Shown here: piece by piece, positions 42,925 to 54,421 of the stretch
Numbering within the stretch: the first letter of the stretch is position 1
How the letters are laid out: each line of letters begins with the position of its first letter
Assembly: GCA_977006965.1 (NCBI GenBank)
Contig: OZ345355.1
Coordinates: 682,001-746,000, forward strand
Length of the DNA: 64,000 nt
Origin: Phymatolithon calcareum
Lineage: Eukaryota; Rhodophyta; Florideophyceae; Hapalidiales
Reading direction: 5' to 3'
Position numbers and translations under genes: made by a program
The notes under the pieces: generated by a model
Seen by the model: only the letters and a program-made list of their open reading frames with translations
What the model was told of the DNA's origin: nothing
Database searches by the model: none

Positions 42925-43995
42925 ATGTCGGTGCGTAAACCGTCACGCATAGTGCAGATAGGATGCGGAGTTGTGGGACATGCATACGCGGAAGCGTTCG
43001 CAAATGCTGGACAAACCGTGTTCGGCATTGAAGCGTCCCGTCGTCGCATGTCTGAAATATCCTCGTATCCCATGTACCACATCTCGGACGACCTTTCCTC
43101 TCTCGTTGACATTGACTTCATCCTCCTCAGCATCAACACTCCCTTGGATCCCTCCACCGGTGCACTTTCCATGAACTATCTCTGGTCCGCTCTTCCGAAC
43201 GTCGTAACACTCATGACTGCCTCCCCGAACGCGCTCGTGGTCGTTCGTTCAACCGTGACAATAGGATTCTCTGCCTCCTTTTGCGACGCACTTTCCGCCG
43301 CGCTCGCCACTGCACTCGGCAAGGAAAAACCGGCTGCGGTGCGACTGTGTTTCCAACCGGAGTTCTTGCGCGCCAAGTCGGCACTCGCGGATGCCACTCG
43401 TCCTTGGCAGGTTGTACTTGGGTGCGCGAACGAGGCAGAAGTGGAGGATTATGCTGCGTTTCAGACATTGTTCATTTCGGCAGATAAGATTACATACTGT
43501 ACGATTGATGAGGCGGAGATTATGAAGATTTTTCATAATTCTTTCAACGCTATGAAGATTTCCTACTTCAATCAGGCGGCATTACTTGTGGATAAGGTGC
43601 GAAAGCGTGATGGGAAGGATATTGATGCGGCGCGCACGTTCTCCATCATTGCGAAGACGTGTGAGGGACTTATGAATCCGTTGTACGGTCTCACGCCGGG
43701 GCATGCGTACTACGGGTCGTGTTTACCGAAGGATTCGGCGGAATTGGCGCACATGGAGACGGAATATGGATTGCATTGTGGACTGTTTCAGGCGGTTGTG
43801 GATGTGAATGAAGTTGTCAAGAAGTCGGATAAGGAGGAAGTCATTCACGGGGATAATCACGCAGATAACGCGCTCTTCCATCGAACGGCCCCGTTCCTGT
43901 TGCGTGGGACAAAAGAGTGCGACGAAAAGGCGGATAGTTTGGTGAGTCTGACAGGAGTGGAGTCGCTGACAGATTCGTCGGTCGACAGTTCATGA
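42925..43995 (+). CDS. UDP-glucose/GDP-mannose dehydrogenase-family protein lacking the C-terminal domain
   Basis: 356 aa from the first ATG; the frame is open upstream to a GTG at 42823 only. An NAD-binding Rossmann fold begins RIVQIGCGVVGHAYAEAF with GxGxxG at residues 13-18. The family NTP motif is present as SINTPLDP, the PEFLR motif at 145-149, and the substrate-binding EIMKIFHNSFNAMKI with Lys201 and Asn205. The catalytic Cys is Cys266 in GSCLPKD. By family it oxidises a nucleotide sugar (UDP-glucose to UDP-glucuronate, or GDP-mannose to GDP-mannuronate) with two NAD+ for cell-wall polysaccharide synthesis. Normal members have about 100 more residues forming the nucleotide-binding C-terminal domain after the VNE helix. 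Here only about 45 low-complexity residues follow, ending TDSSVDSS. It may therefore be a truncated, divergent or non-classical enzyme. Intronless and otherwise intact. Confidence 0.85.
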   Translation: MSVRKPSRIVQIGCGVVGHAYAEAFANAGQTVFGIEASRRRMSEISSYPMYHISDDLSSLVDIDFILLSINTPLDPSTGALSMNYLWSALPNVVTLMTASPNALVVVRSTVTIGFSASFCDALSAALATALGKEKPAAVRLCFQPEFLRAKSALADATRPWQVVLGCANEAEVEDYAAFQTLFISADKITYCTIDEAEIMKIFHNSFNAMKISYFNQAALLVDKVRKRDGKDIDAARTFSIIAKTCEGLMNPLYGLTPGHAYYGSCLPKDSAELAHMETEYGLHCGLFQAVVDVNEVVKKSDKEEVIHGDNHADNALFHRTAPFLLRGTKECDEKADSLVSLTGVESLTDSSVDSS

Positions 43996-46945
43996 GGGAG
44001 GAAGGGTTTTTGGCATTTGCGTGTGTGGAGTGGGGGATTCGCTTTCTTCGTCGTGTGTAAAGTGTATATTTTCCCAGGCCACTTGCCACTCTCCGTAATT
44101 GTATTTCTCAATCTCTGTCAGCTCATCTATGGACCTATTTCATCCGGACAAGGGAATGTAGCATCTCTCGATGTTTGCAGACTTTTGGCTTGCCCGCAGG
44201 GAAAATATTTCGCGTTATGACATGGAAGGGAAACATACTCGTGCAGGGAAGTGGCGCTGCGGGAATTCATGCCATGCTGTCTCTCCGCATCTTGTGCATG
44301 ATATTATTCTCGAAGGCGGAACACACACATCGCAGCGCTGCTGGCCGCCGTTTGTTGCTAACAGAGTAGAGCACGAACAGTTTGGGTGGGCTGCTGGCAG
44401 CGCAACTGCGATGTTACTGCACTGTGCCATGGCACAGTGGAATTGCTCCTGGCTGCAAGTTGTTACACATCAACCAGTAACCATGACTTGTCCGCTTTCA
44501 CCCGCAGTCCACTGGTCAATATTCTCCGCTGCATCAATGATATCTTACACATTCCCTGGTGCTTCGACCTGATATCCTTGGGGTTTGCTCGGGAGACAGC
44601 GAGTCGTGAATCACGATCTAGAGCGCGCTCAGTGCCTTGCGAACCGCGGAAGAAATATGACAGTCTTCAATGTACGCTCTGATTGGTGATGGAAAGCTAA
44701 AATATTAGATAATAAAATTATCTAATTGAATACAGTCGTGTGATATAATAATTTCGTCTGCCCATTAAAATGGCCAGACGGGACTTTTGCGGAAAGGCGG
44801 CGGCACTCGCGATTGAATCGATCGCGGAACAGATGTGACAGCATAGGCCTGCGCCAAAATTCGGTGCGCATGCGTTTCGACTGCTTTGATACTGTACTTC
44901 AAGTCCTATGATGACTTACCGTTGGTAGGAAATAGCTCTCATTAAGAAGGCATTGTTTACGGCTCACAGTCTGATCAAACTAGGCAACCAAGAGTCCTGG
45001 AGACCCAGCTCTAGGTTTGGAAATGAATGCATCTGCTGTGTTTTCAGCCTACCGTACGAGATGCTGTATATGCCGAAATAAAGTTAGTTCTTGCCCGCTC
45101 GTTTTTTTTAAAAAGTTTTGGTCTGAAATGTTCCACCTAGATGAAAGCATTCCATTGCTAAAACATAGTCTGCGGAAAAGTTTGAAAAGGCATTGAGTTG
45201 CACCGCTCTATTTCCAACCTTAGTATTTGCCAAATATGCTCTGTATATCTCCTAGGTGGTTTACTCTGACGCTCTTTCGTTTGCTATTTCATATATATAT
45301 ATGGACAAGTATATCTGTCCAGATCGTTGCGCGGCTCAGCTCCAAATTTCGCATATATTTGACTTCCCAGATTGTGTTGCGGGACATAAGGTTTAAAAAC
45401 CCTAGTCGCATATTTTATTTTTGAAAAACATATGCAAGGCCGCCCACCAGAATATCATGAGAGACGCACCAGATTTTTGCGGTAACTGGTGCTAATAGTA
45501 ATACTCCATTTCAAAATTATTTAAATACTCTTGCCGCAGTGCCTTGCCTACAAAGCCGACCGTTGCCACAGAGGTAAGGAAAAAGCCTACCCTCGGTGCC
45601 GGCTTACGGAGATTAAATACATATATCGTCCAATCCGCTCTGCATATGGTTTTCCCAGAGTCCGTTCCCATGCACTGTTCAATGCAGCATTACAACCTTG
45701 GCGTAATATTGTTTCCACGACACTTTAAGCTAACGGCCGAGTTTTCATGATACACTTTTCGAGATCGCTGATCTTGCAGACGGGACATGAAATAGCCAAT
45801 CGCCAGATGTTACATGCGATCCACGAAAAGCTACCGTTCCGAGAGCGCACGACACGCAACTGAGAGTGTTTACTAGAGAAATATCTTCCGGGGACGCCCG
45901 AGGATCATCTCCTTGATAAGACCTCAGCCAAATCTCCCGAAGTTCCACTGTTCGTCTTCCTACGTTGATATATCGTCCGTGTTAGTCTTTTGTGCATTTG
46001 AGAATAGGCTTTTGTAGTCATGTTGGACACAAGGCGCTCTAGAGCTAGCGTTTCCATTACCATATGTAAACGATTCATCATTGGCACTGTGTCGTTCTTG
46101 TCAGTTGCCATGACCAGTAGACAATTCTGCTAAACGTAGCATGACTTCACTCATGACCGAGCTTTTGCATGTTGCAAATGAACGCAGTCCTACTCGGGAA
46201 ACAGGCCCATTATAATAACGGCTTATCCTTGCAAAAACAATAAAACGGTACTCTCTCGAAGTACTGCAGTTCTTTCCCGTGAGTTCTCCTCATATTACGT
46301 TTGTGTTGAGCTTGACTTTAATCCATACAGTTCTGAAATATGTGGATCATCCTAGCTACTTTTCATGGCATCCTCTCTCGTCCACTCTGGTTTAGCATTT
46401 CTTGCTTCACCCTCTCTTTCAATATCACGGAGACCGTGCTCGAGATTCTCCCTTGTGTATTTGTTTTCTCAGCGATCGCATTTTCTTGTGATCTTTTCTT
46501 GGGCAGGCCTGTCCAATACCCATACACGTGTCCGTATGTACCAGGATATCTGGATTTTTCTTCCAAGATGGTGCGTAATGCATGTCTGTTAACCGCCATA
46601 TCTTGCACATCGTACATAGACATGCATATGTATTGCTGTACTCTGTTCAGTCTGATCCTTGCTCTACGAATCTTAATGCTCCGCCTCAGTAGATCTGTCT
46701 TAGTGCTCTCCAGGTGCAACATCACGCGTCAGACTAATACTAGAATCAATCGTTGAGGACGTACCAGCCGCCGTCCATCTAGTGATGGAATAGAGTGGAA
46801 GAAAGCTAGGACCTGGAAACGCTGCTAACCACGCTAAGCGAAACGAATCAATGAATGACGATGTAAATAGTTTCTTCTGGTCAAGACACTTGCGTACTGA
46901 AGCAGTCTAGCTACAAGGAGTGATGCCATTGGTGGTGCAATCCGG
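43996..46945. other. No recognisable gene
   Basis: Unassigned DNA. Open frames at 44171-44572 (+), 46340-46756 (+) and 46363-46725 (-, basic) have no features I can name. A short TA run lies near 45291-45302. Confidence 0.45.
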
Positions 46946-47450
46946 GTGCCACAAGAAAACTTTAGCCAAACCAGCACCATGACTGCGGTACCGAAGGTCC
47001 AGCCCACAGCCGCCAGTCGTTCGCGTCGAGCCCGTTTGGTGGCCTCGAAGAACCCACAGACTCCGACGCCTCAAGACAGTGATAAAGACCTCAATCCCTC
47101 TACGGAATATAGCGCATGGAGCGAAACACTACCAGGTACAGTGGGCTTCCTACATTTTTGAGGAAGGGTTACAACGCAATGCGAAGCTGCTCTGGTGTTC
47201 GGGTGTGCCAGCGTGAGGGCTTTTAAAACAAAAACATACAATTTCCTCCCCTACTGTTTTGGGATGCAGTGATGAAGACAGGACAGGTGTCCCAGATTTG
47301 TTTTTGGAATTCAGGGGTCCGTATGATAACGAGGAAATTCGCTTCATGGACCGAAAAAGGTGGCAAAATTCACTAAATCGGCATCCCTTGCAAAAACGAC
47401 TTCTCGTTATGATATAAGCCAGCTGACCTTGTCATGTCATGTCACTTGCT
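46946..47450 (+). pseudogene. Transposon protein fragment related to the zinc-knuckle element
   Basis: A frame at 46946-47161 (Pro/Ser/Arg-rich, TPTPQDSDKDLNPS) is followed, after a break, by LGCSDEDRTGVPDLFLEFRG and NEEIRFMDRKRWQNSLNRHP (47260-47400). The latter is very similar, also at DNA level, to the reverse strand of 61188-61275 (NE/EVRYMDRKRWQKLLNRHP) and less so to the inverted copies at 38388 and 39235. Function unknown. Confidence 0.35.
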
Positions 47451-50400
47451 TTGTCCCCTCGTGGGGCTCGCAAGGCAGCGCTTTATTCTTAATTAACTTC
47501 TACTTAGATGACGGCAGATCGTTATTTCTGCGAGGTAATTAGGAAAGCACTCCTTCTCCTCTGCCTACCGCTCGACAAACTCGACCTTATCCGACCCGAC
47601 TTTTGCAGGTGCCGTGGCGCCGCCGTGGCGCTCCGTGGGGCCAATAGCCCCCACCGGCCCTGGACCAGGACCTTTCAGCAAACCTTTTCATACCACTTCC
47701 CGCCCTGTTCAAATTGTCCGCCGCCGCCCAACCGCCCGCCGCCCAACGCACCGCCCTGCCTAGCCCGCCGCCCAACACACCGCCCAACACACGGCCTGCT
47801 AAGCCCGCCGCCTAACGCACCACCCTGCCAAGCCCGCCCCGCAACATACCGCACTCCCGCCGTCCATCGCACTGCCTGCCAAGCTCGCCGCCCAACGAAC
47901 CGCCCTGTCAATCCCGCCGCCCAACGCACCGCCCTGCCAAGCCAGCCGCCGAACGCCGCCGCCCAACACGCCGCCCAACATACCGCCTGCTAAGCCTGCC
48001 GCCCAACACGCCGCACAACACACCGCCTGCCAAGCCCCCCGCCCAACGCACCACCCTGCGAATACCCTCCGCCGCCCAACGAACCGCCCTGTCAAGCCCG
48101 CCGCCCAACACGCCGCACAACATACCGCCTGCCGCCCAACACACCGCACAACACACCGCCTGCCAAGCCCCCCGCCCAACGCACCACCCTGCCAATACCC
48201 CCCGCCGCCCAACGAACCGCCCTGCCAAGCCCGCCGCCCAAGACACCCCCCTGCCGAGGCCGTCGCCCAACGAACCGACCTGCCAAGCCCCCCACCCAAC
48301 ACACCGGCTGCCAATCCGGCCGCCCAACACACCGCCTGCCAATCCCGCCGCCCTGCCAAGCCTAGCGCACCGCCCAACGCACTACCATCCCAAGCGCACC
48401 GCCCAACGCACCGCTTGCCAGGCCCTTCCGCCTCACACCTAACCGCCCTGCCAATGCTGCTCACCGCACTCACGCGGCTGTCGCATGAGACTGCAGTGTG
48501 ACGCCTCATAGCGTGTCGCGAGGGCGCCGCTACAGCCGAAGAACGCCCGCATCCGGGCCCGGGATCAAGATGAATTATCGTGATTATGGCACGCAAGAAG
48601 CCTAATACTCGATCAAAAGGTGTCGTCGTTCAAGTTTTGGAGAGTAATTGGCACGGCATAATGATGGCGAATCAGATATCGGCCCTATTGGCAACATAGT
48701 GCGCTTCCGCGATGATGCCAATTACGGAGCCTACGGCGCCGACGACGGACGTTAATGCTTCATCGAAGACATTGCACATGCTCACGGAAATGGCCGTTGG
48801 GGACGATGAAAGAAGTTGCCCTATGTCCGTGACGTGCTGCTTCGCTTGATTGATGTTGCCCTTCAATTGTGTCAGAGTGCAATGGGCAGGCTCAATGATG
48901 TCAAATCGGTTCTTGACATTATTGAAAGTATAGCACGCCTCCGAAATTATGCCAATTACAGAGGCGAGGGCGCTGACGGTTTGTCCACGGACGGAAATGA
49001 TTCATCACTGACACTGGACAATGCTGGTGAGGAAATATATTGCGTATCGATTCGGTGGCAATGGTTCGTCATATTCGTCCTCATGTTTGCGATGCAAGCC
49101 TTTATTTTGAAACACTCTACACCTCAATCTCACCAACTCTCCCCGTATTGTTCCTTATGCGTAAAACAACTTTCATGTGTTCCTTTCGCAACGTCGCCAC
49201 TTTAGCTATAAGTGTAACTAAGTAGCTCTCTTCAAATAAATTGACAAGGAACGATTCAGCAGCCATCTGGAGCGCGCTGAATGCCACTCGACCTTATCCG
49301 ACCAGACTAAATAAAGGCTTGCATCGTAAACATAAGGACGAATATGACGAACCATTGCCACCGAATCGATACGCAATATATTTCCTCACCAGCATTGTCC
49401 AGTGTCAGTGATGAATCATTTCCGTCCGTGGACAAACCGTCAGCGCCCTCGCCTCTGTAATTGGCATAATTTCGGAGGCGTGCTATACTTTCAATAATGT
49501 CAAGAACCGATGTGACATCATTGAGCCTGCCCATTGCACTCTGACACAATTGAAGGGCAACATCAATCAAGCGAAGCAGCACGTCACGGACATAGGGCAA
49601 CTTCTTTCATCGTCCCCAACGGCCATTTCCGTGAGCATGTGCAATGTCTTCGATGAAGCATTAACGTCCGTATGAAAGCCGTCGGCGCCGTAGGCTCCGT
49701 AATTGGCATCATCGCGGAAGCGCACTATGTTGCCAATAGGGCCGATATCTGATTCGCCATCATTATGCCGTGCCAATTACTCTCCAAAACTTGAACGACG
49801 ACACCTTTTGATCGAGTATTAGGCTTCTTGCGTGCCATAATCACGATAATTCATCTTGATCCCGGGCCCGGATGCGGGCGTTCTTCGGCTGTAGCGGCGC
49901 CCTCGCGACACGCTATGAGGCGTCGCACTGCAGTCTCATGCGACAGCCGCGTGAGTGCGGTGAGCAGCATTGGCAGGGCGGTTAGGTGTGAGGCGGAAGG
50001 GCCTGGCAAGCGGTGCGTTGGGCGGTGCGCTTGGGATGGTAGTGCGTTGGGCGGTGCGCTAGGCTTGGCAGGGCGGCGGGATTGGCAGGCGGTGTGTTGG
50101 GCGGCCGGATTGGCAGCCGGTGTGTTGGGTGGGGGGCTTGGCAGGTCGGTTCGTTGGGCGACGGCCTCGGCAGGGGGGTGTCTTGGGCGGCGGGCTTGGC
50201 AGGGCGGTTCGTTGGGCGGCGGGGGGTATTGGCAGGGTGGTGCGTTGGGCGGGGGGCTTGGCAGGCGGTGTGTTGTGCGGTGTGTTGGGCGGCAGGCGGT
50301 ATGTTGTGCGGCGTGTTGGGCGGCGGGCTTGACAGGGCGGTTCGTTGGGCGGCGGAGGGTATTCCCAGGGTGGTGCGTTGGGCGGGGGGCTTGGCAGGCG

Positions 50401-50550
50401 GTGTGTTGTGCGGCGTGTTGGGCGGCAGGCTTAGCAGGAGGATGCGGGAAATACCGATATCGCATTTTACATCGGAATTCACTGCATGATTGGAGCCTCT
50501 CAGGTCTGGAGGTGGTACGTGTAACACAAATTATGTTTATTACTGTACCT

Positions 50551-51518
50551 TTACGCAGTCCTAAACGTGGGAGCAGCCTCTTTCTCAGCTAAATAGTTAG
50601 AGTCGGGTGCCTGCAGCGTTATGTTCAGCACGACCTCCTTACTCGTTGCCCACGAGAGGTAGGAAGTGTGGCGCTTGACAATGCTCAGCTCATTTTTTAC
50701 CTTGAACGGGAGCTTCAAATGGAATGTAGAGACGATAGGTTGGTCATTTGAAGAGCGGAAACGACGAAGAAACGAGCGAAACGAAATCAGACGAGGATGA
50801 TTAGAAAGGAAAGAACTGTCGGAAGCCATCCACGACCGGTGCAAGTAGAGCATGTCAGTGATTGCCTCCGGCCAGACAACTGACACTTCAAGCACACGAC
50901 CGCCACTAATGACACGGACGTCGTGATCTTTCTTACGAGCACATAGTCCAGAGGGCATTAGAATCGCTACAGATACACGCTTGTCCTCATTTTCGTCCTC
51001 CCATTGCCCCATTATGTGAAGGGGGCGGAATGTCAGGTCATTCTCGTCGCCGGGGCCGCCTGACCCACTGCTGGACTCGCCGCCGTCGTCACTGGTATCG
51101 ACGGCAGCGACATCGGACGCTACCTGCGACGGCCCGGCAGGGAGGGCAGGTGTGCACATGCGGTTGAGGCCATCGGCTAAGGTAGGCTTCAAGAATCCTG
51201 GAGTTATCCCGCCCGCCGCACTCACTGAAACGAGAGTTAGAAAAAAGTGAAAAATAGTGGAAAATGATAAAAAGGACAGAAATAACATACCAACCTGGCG
51301 CCCTGGATCTATGGGATTAACCCTTCCATACTCTTCGCGCATCTCGCGAACCTTTTTGCGCCAAGTGCTGCCTGGATCTCGTCGAAGACGGGATCAAACT
51401 TCTTGATCACGGCCGGCTGCAGCGGTGTCCCGTCGGGTCGCATATCGCGGCGGGCGGCAACTATGCCGCGCAAGGCATTGTCGGCGAGCTCGTACTTGCG
51501 CTTCTTCTCTCGAGGCAT
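50551..51518 (-). pseudogene. Unknown accessory gene (ORF2) of the Harbinger-like element, copy 2
   Basis: The ATG at 51518 opens MPREKKRKYELADNALRGIV...LQPAVIKKFDPVFDEI. A 1-nt shift near 51370 is needed to continue into TWRKKVREMREEYGRVNPID. The intron 51290-51225 (66 nt, GTATGT...TTTCAG) joins ..PGRQV to VSAAGGITPGFLKP... Exon 2 runs to 50551 with an acidic linker (DTSDDGGESSSGSGGPGDEN). A conserved core follows (SVAILMPSGLCARKKDHDVR, VVWPEAITDMLYLHR), then FRSFLRRFRSS and LPFKVKNELSIVK. The core and C-terminus are shared with copy 1 across 40 kb. No SANT/Myb helix pattern, zinc finger or enzyme motif is recognised. Exon 2 itself is free of stops. Presumed to aid transposition (DNA binding or nuclear import) only by analogy with Harbinger partners. 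Confidence 0.75.
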
Positions 51519-52541
51519 TTTGGCGGCTAGTGATGCCCTGCGAAGTGGTACACCCACACGGGAGTATTAGTAGTACTACTAGTGCCATCAATTGTGCTAG
51601 TACAATAAACGCTTCGTCTCAATTGTCTGTGGAACGGCGCTACAAATAATTGATACATTCCTAAAATATGAAACACTTCATATTCAATATCACAGTAATT
51701 CTGAATGGCCCGAGAACCACAGTGATGTTGAGTATTACTGAAATCAGAATGCTTTGTTCTGTACTCGATTCTGTAGTACGTACAGACTGACATTTTACTT
51801 TCTGGATATAATTCAAAACGTGCTTGTGCGATTAAGCACCTGTTTTGACCTTGGAAGACAAACTTTAGAGCCTGTTCTATGCAGGATGTGGGCAATAACA
51901 GGACCTAACGCACTGTTTGTGGCATGAATATACTGCAGTCTATAAATGAACACCAAAAACAATAAGTTTAGGCTACCACAGTATCTGTTATCTTCTGTTA
52001 AAAACGGCTTAAACGGCCCAAAATGGCCGATTTTGAGAAAGTTTCAGTGTTGCTATTGCATAGTGCAGATGTTTGTAAAGTAAGATTTTAGTGTCATTAG
52101 AACGGCAATGAAATGAACAATCTGATTAAGCAAGGCAATGCAGTCCTAAATATAGTTTGGCCCGTAGAACAGCACATAAGTGCAGCTGTAGCGCTATGCA
52201 GGAGTGAGCGCTCCCCCGCCACCCGGAACGGATGTACCGGACACGCGAGGCAACTTTGTAATCCTTTTCAAAACCATAGCTTATGCCTCACGTTTTCTTA
52301 CATTTTGTACCAACACTTACTGATATTAGCGCTACAATAGCGCTACAGTGGTGCTACATACTGCTCACAGCCGTCAGTGATCGATGTTATTACACTTTGT
52401 CAAAAATCATATGAAATATAGAGTTAAAAGTTGCATACTATTGGTTTCATATACGTGCAGCTCGATCTCGAAGTTCATCTCAATATGAAAAATAGTTATT
52501 GCAATTTGAGTACATAGTAACAGGCACGGAGCGCTAGTACC

Positions 52542-53470
52542 ATGAGTAGGCCCAGGCCACGGAGCAGGACGCTTGCTAAGATGGACGCAAGGGGTCTACC
52601 CGTCCCGGTCGCTGTTTTTGAGTACGCAGGCTCTGAAATCATACGCCGGCAACCGCAGAGCCAAAACGTATGGACTCGTCGGTTCCGTGCCTTTTTTGGA
52701 ACAACCCCTTCGGTGTGTGCCATCATATGGAGTCGAGTGTAGACTCCTCATGGCTCACAGCCACGGCACCTCCTCTTTGCCTTACTATTTCTCAAAATGT
52801 ACGGAAATGAGCATCAACATGCTTCCATTTGCAGCGTTGACGAAAAAACGTTCCGAAAATGGGCGTGGTTTTACGTGGAGCAGATAGCTTATATGGAAGT
52901 TGTACGTTGTGGCCCGAAATTTTTATGTATTTTTGAACACCTCTGACCCATCTTTTAGGTTTCTTGGGCAGCCCGTCTGCATGGAAGATCTATTTCTAGC
53001 TGCTGGATAAGTGTTGATGGCACAGATTTCGCCGTGCAAGAGCCAGATCCGTTTGAACCTTCATTCTATTCTCACAAAATCAAGCGAGCCGGCATGCGCT
53101 ATGAGATAGGACTTTCTATGGAAGGAACTTTAGTTTGGAAAAATGGCCCGTTCAAATGTGGCAGTTATCCCGATGTGAAAATATTCCGAGAAAATTTGAA
53201 ACATTCCCTGGGGCACGGCGAGTTCGTTATAGCAGATAAGGATACCGTGACGAGAAGTGTTTCACTCCGGACATGCTTACAGATTACGGACGAAGTCTAG
53301 CCGCAGAAATTCGAGCACGACACGAAACGGTGAATGGCCGTTTCAAAAACTTCCGTATGAGAGATATCTTTCGCCATGATCGCTCGAGGCACTCTATTTG
53401 CTTTCGCGCCGTGGCGAACGTCACACAGCTCACACTGGACACAGATCCTCTGTTTTACATTGAAATCTAG
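52542..53470 (+). pseudogene. DDE (DDE_Tnp_4/Harbinger-like) transposase, copy 2
   Basis: Starts MSRPRPRSRTLAKMDARGLP and continues FRAFFGTTPSVCAIIWSRV. A TAG at 52740 interrupts. It goes on in the same frame with HLLFALLFLKMYGNEHQHAS and VDEKTFRKWAWFYVEQIAYM. The intron 52902-52958 (57 nt, GTACGT...TTTTAG) is followed by the catalytic domain: VDGTDFAVQEPDPF (first Asp), KRAGMRYEIGLSME, KNGPFKCGSYPDVKIFR, IADK (second Asp) and, after a 1-nt deletion near 53239, GYRDEKCFTPDM and RARHETVNGRFKNF (Glu) with IFRHD. Only one stop and one deletion separate it from an intact enzyme, so it died recently. Confidence 0.85.
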
Positions 53471-53952
53471 AATTTGAAATAGTGTATATTTGCATCCTTG
53501 CTGGTTGCCATGTGTTAAAACAGTTCTGATATGGCACATGGGCAAATAATGTTACAGGAATAGGAAAATTCAATGCCCAACCTTAGAAATCGATATTTCC
53601 CGCATCTTCCAGGCGGTATGTTGGGCGGCGTGTTGGGCGGCGGCGTTCGGCGGCTGGCTTGGCAGGGCGGTGCGTTGGGCGGCGGGATTGACAGGGCGGT
53701 TCGTTGGGCGGCGAGCTTTGCAGGCAGTGCGATGGACGGCGGGAGTGCGGTATGTTGCGGGGCGGGCTAGGCAGGGCGGTGCGTTGGGCGGCGGGCGGTT
53801 GGGCGGCGGCGGACAATTTGAACAGGGCGGGAAGTGGTATGAAAAGGTTTGCTGAAAGGTCCTGGTCCAGGGCCGGTGGGGGCTATTGGCCCCACGGAGC
53901 GCCACGACGGCGCCACGGCACCTGGAAAAGTCGGGTCGGATAAGGTCGAGTG

Positions 53953-54377
53953 CTCGAGAACTCGATTCCACCCGGAGCAAGCGTGGTGGTTCCACGTTCC
54001 GCGAGTCCACGTGGACGGCCAGATCATTTGGACTCTACTCTTTACCGCTCCCTTGTCTTCTTTACACGTATGATGCACTGTAATCCCTCCGTATCGACAA
54101 CGGAAAAACCCGTAGGAGAAAACTTCGTCGGACTCTTCACGATAAACAGGCTAACCATTTGACCAGGTGGACCAGCTGACCTTATATACAAATCCACGAA
54201 GCCAGTACATGAGCAACAATGAGGACTGTAAAACCTAGACAGTCACTTATTATTACATGACTCATTCGCTACGCAAAACGCTCTGCACGTCGTCGCATTC
54301 GACTTCTAAGCTAACTCGCATCGCTCTCATCCGAACAGTCTGAAGTCATGTAGAATAGGAAGCTCGTGCGAGAAAGG
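53953..54377. other. Short unassigned stretch
   Basis: Between the TIR unit and the repeat flanking the copia element. A TATA-like CTTATATACA lies near 54180. Nothing else is supported. Confidence 0.4.
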
Positions 54378-54421
54378 CGACTACGCTGGAGCAAACTTTG
54401 ACGACTTTGTAACCTCTTAAT

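Larger units (their letters stand above)
50438..53609. mobile_element. Harbinger-like two-gene DNA transposon, copy 2
   Basis: TIRs GAGGATGCGGGAAATACCGA (from 50438) and, inward from 53609, GAAGATGCGGGAAATATCGA, flanked by CAG at 50435-50437 and 53610-53612. The empty site is preserved in the other arm of the inverted repeat, where the complement of TTAG-CAG-GCGGT lies around 47987. This proves the element borders and a 3-bp duplication. Length 3172 bp. It contains a minus-strand spliced gene (51518-50551) and a divergent plus-strand DDE transposase (52542-53470) separated by about 1 kb. PIF/Harbinger elements have 3-bp duplications and two genes; here the partner gene is not recognisably Myb-like. 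Confidence 0.92.
47579..53952. repeat. Large inverted repeat; right arm interrupted by Harbinger-like copy 2
   Basis: The left arm 47579-49107 is the reverse complement of the right arm 49309-50437 plus 53613-53952, with a spacer of about 200 bp. Arms match closely. A 63-bp repeat-number difference lies near 47750, and the right arm carries the 3.17-kb transposon. Outer parts are a GC-rich degenerate minisatellite built on TTGGGCGGC and CTTGGCAGG motifs. Inner parts (48600-49107) contain a diverged tandem duplication around GCCAATTACGGAG / GCCAATTACAGAG. The long Gly/Arg/Ala open frames here are by-products of the repeat. Confidence 0.92.
49285..53952. mobile_element. GC-rich TIR unit (about 1.5 kb without its insertion)
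   Basis: Ends CACTCGACCTTATCCGACC at 49285 and, inverted, at 53952. With the following A/C-GACT the TIR is 24 bp with one mismatch. The same end sequence opens the left arm at 47579, but that unit has lost its other TIR: homology stops at 49107, just where the TIR would begin. No clear target duplication is visible. It has no transposase, so it is a non-autonomous element present twice head to head. Confidence 0.65.

Noticed and set aside
47675-50592. Long Gly/Arg/Ala- and Pro/Thr-rich frames in the GC-rich region
   Set aside because: They follow the TTGGGCGGC minisatellite, occur in several frames at once and are mirrored in the inverted arm.
50551-51518. Myb/SANT partner protein of a Harbinger element
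   Set aside because: The spaced Trp pattern of SANT repeats is absent; only one Trp lies in the N-terminal helical part.
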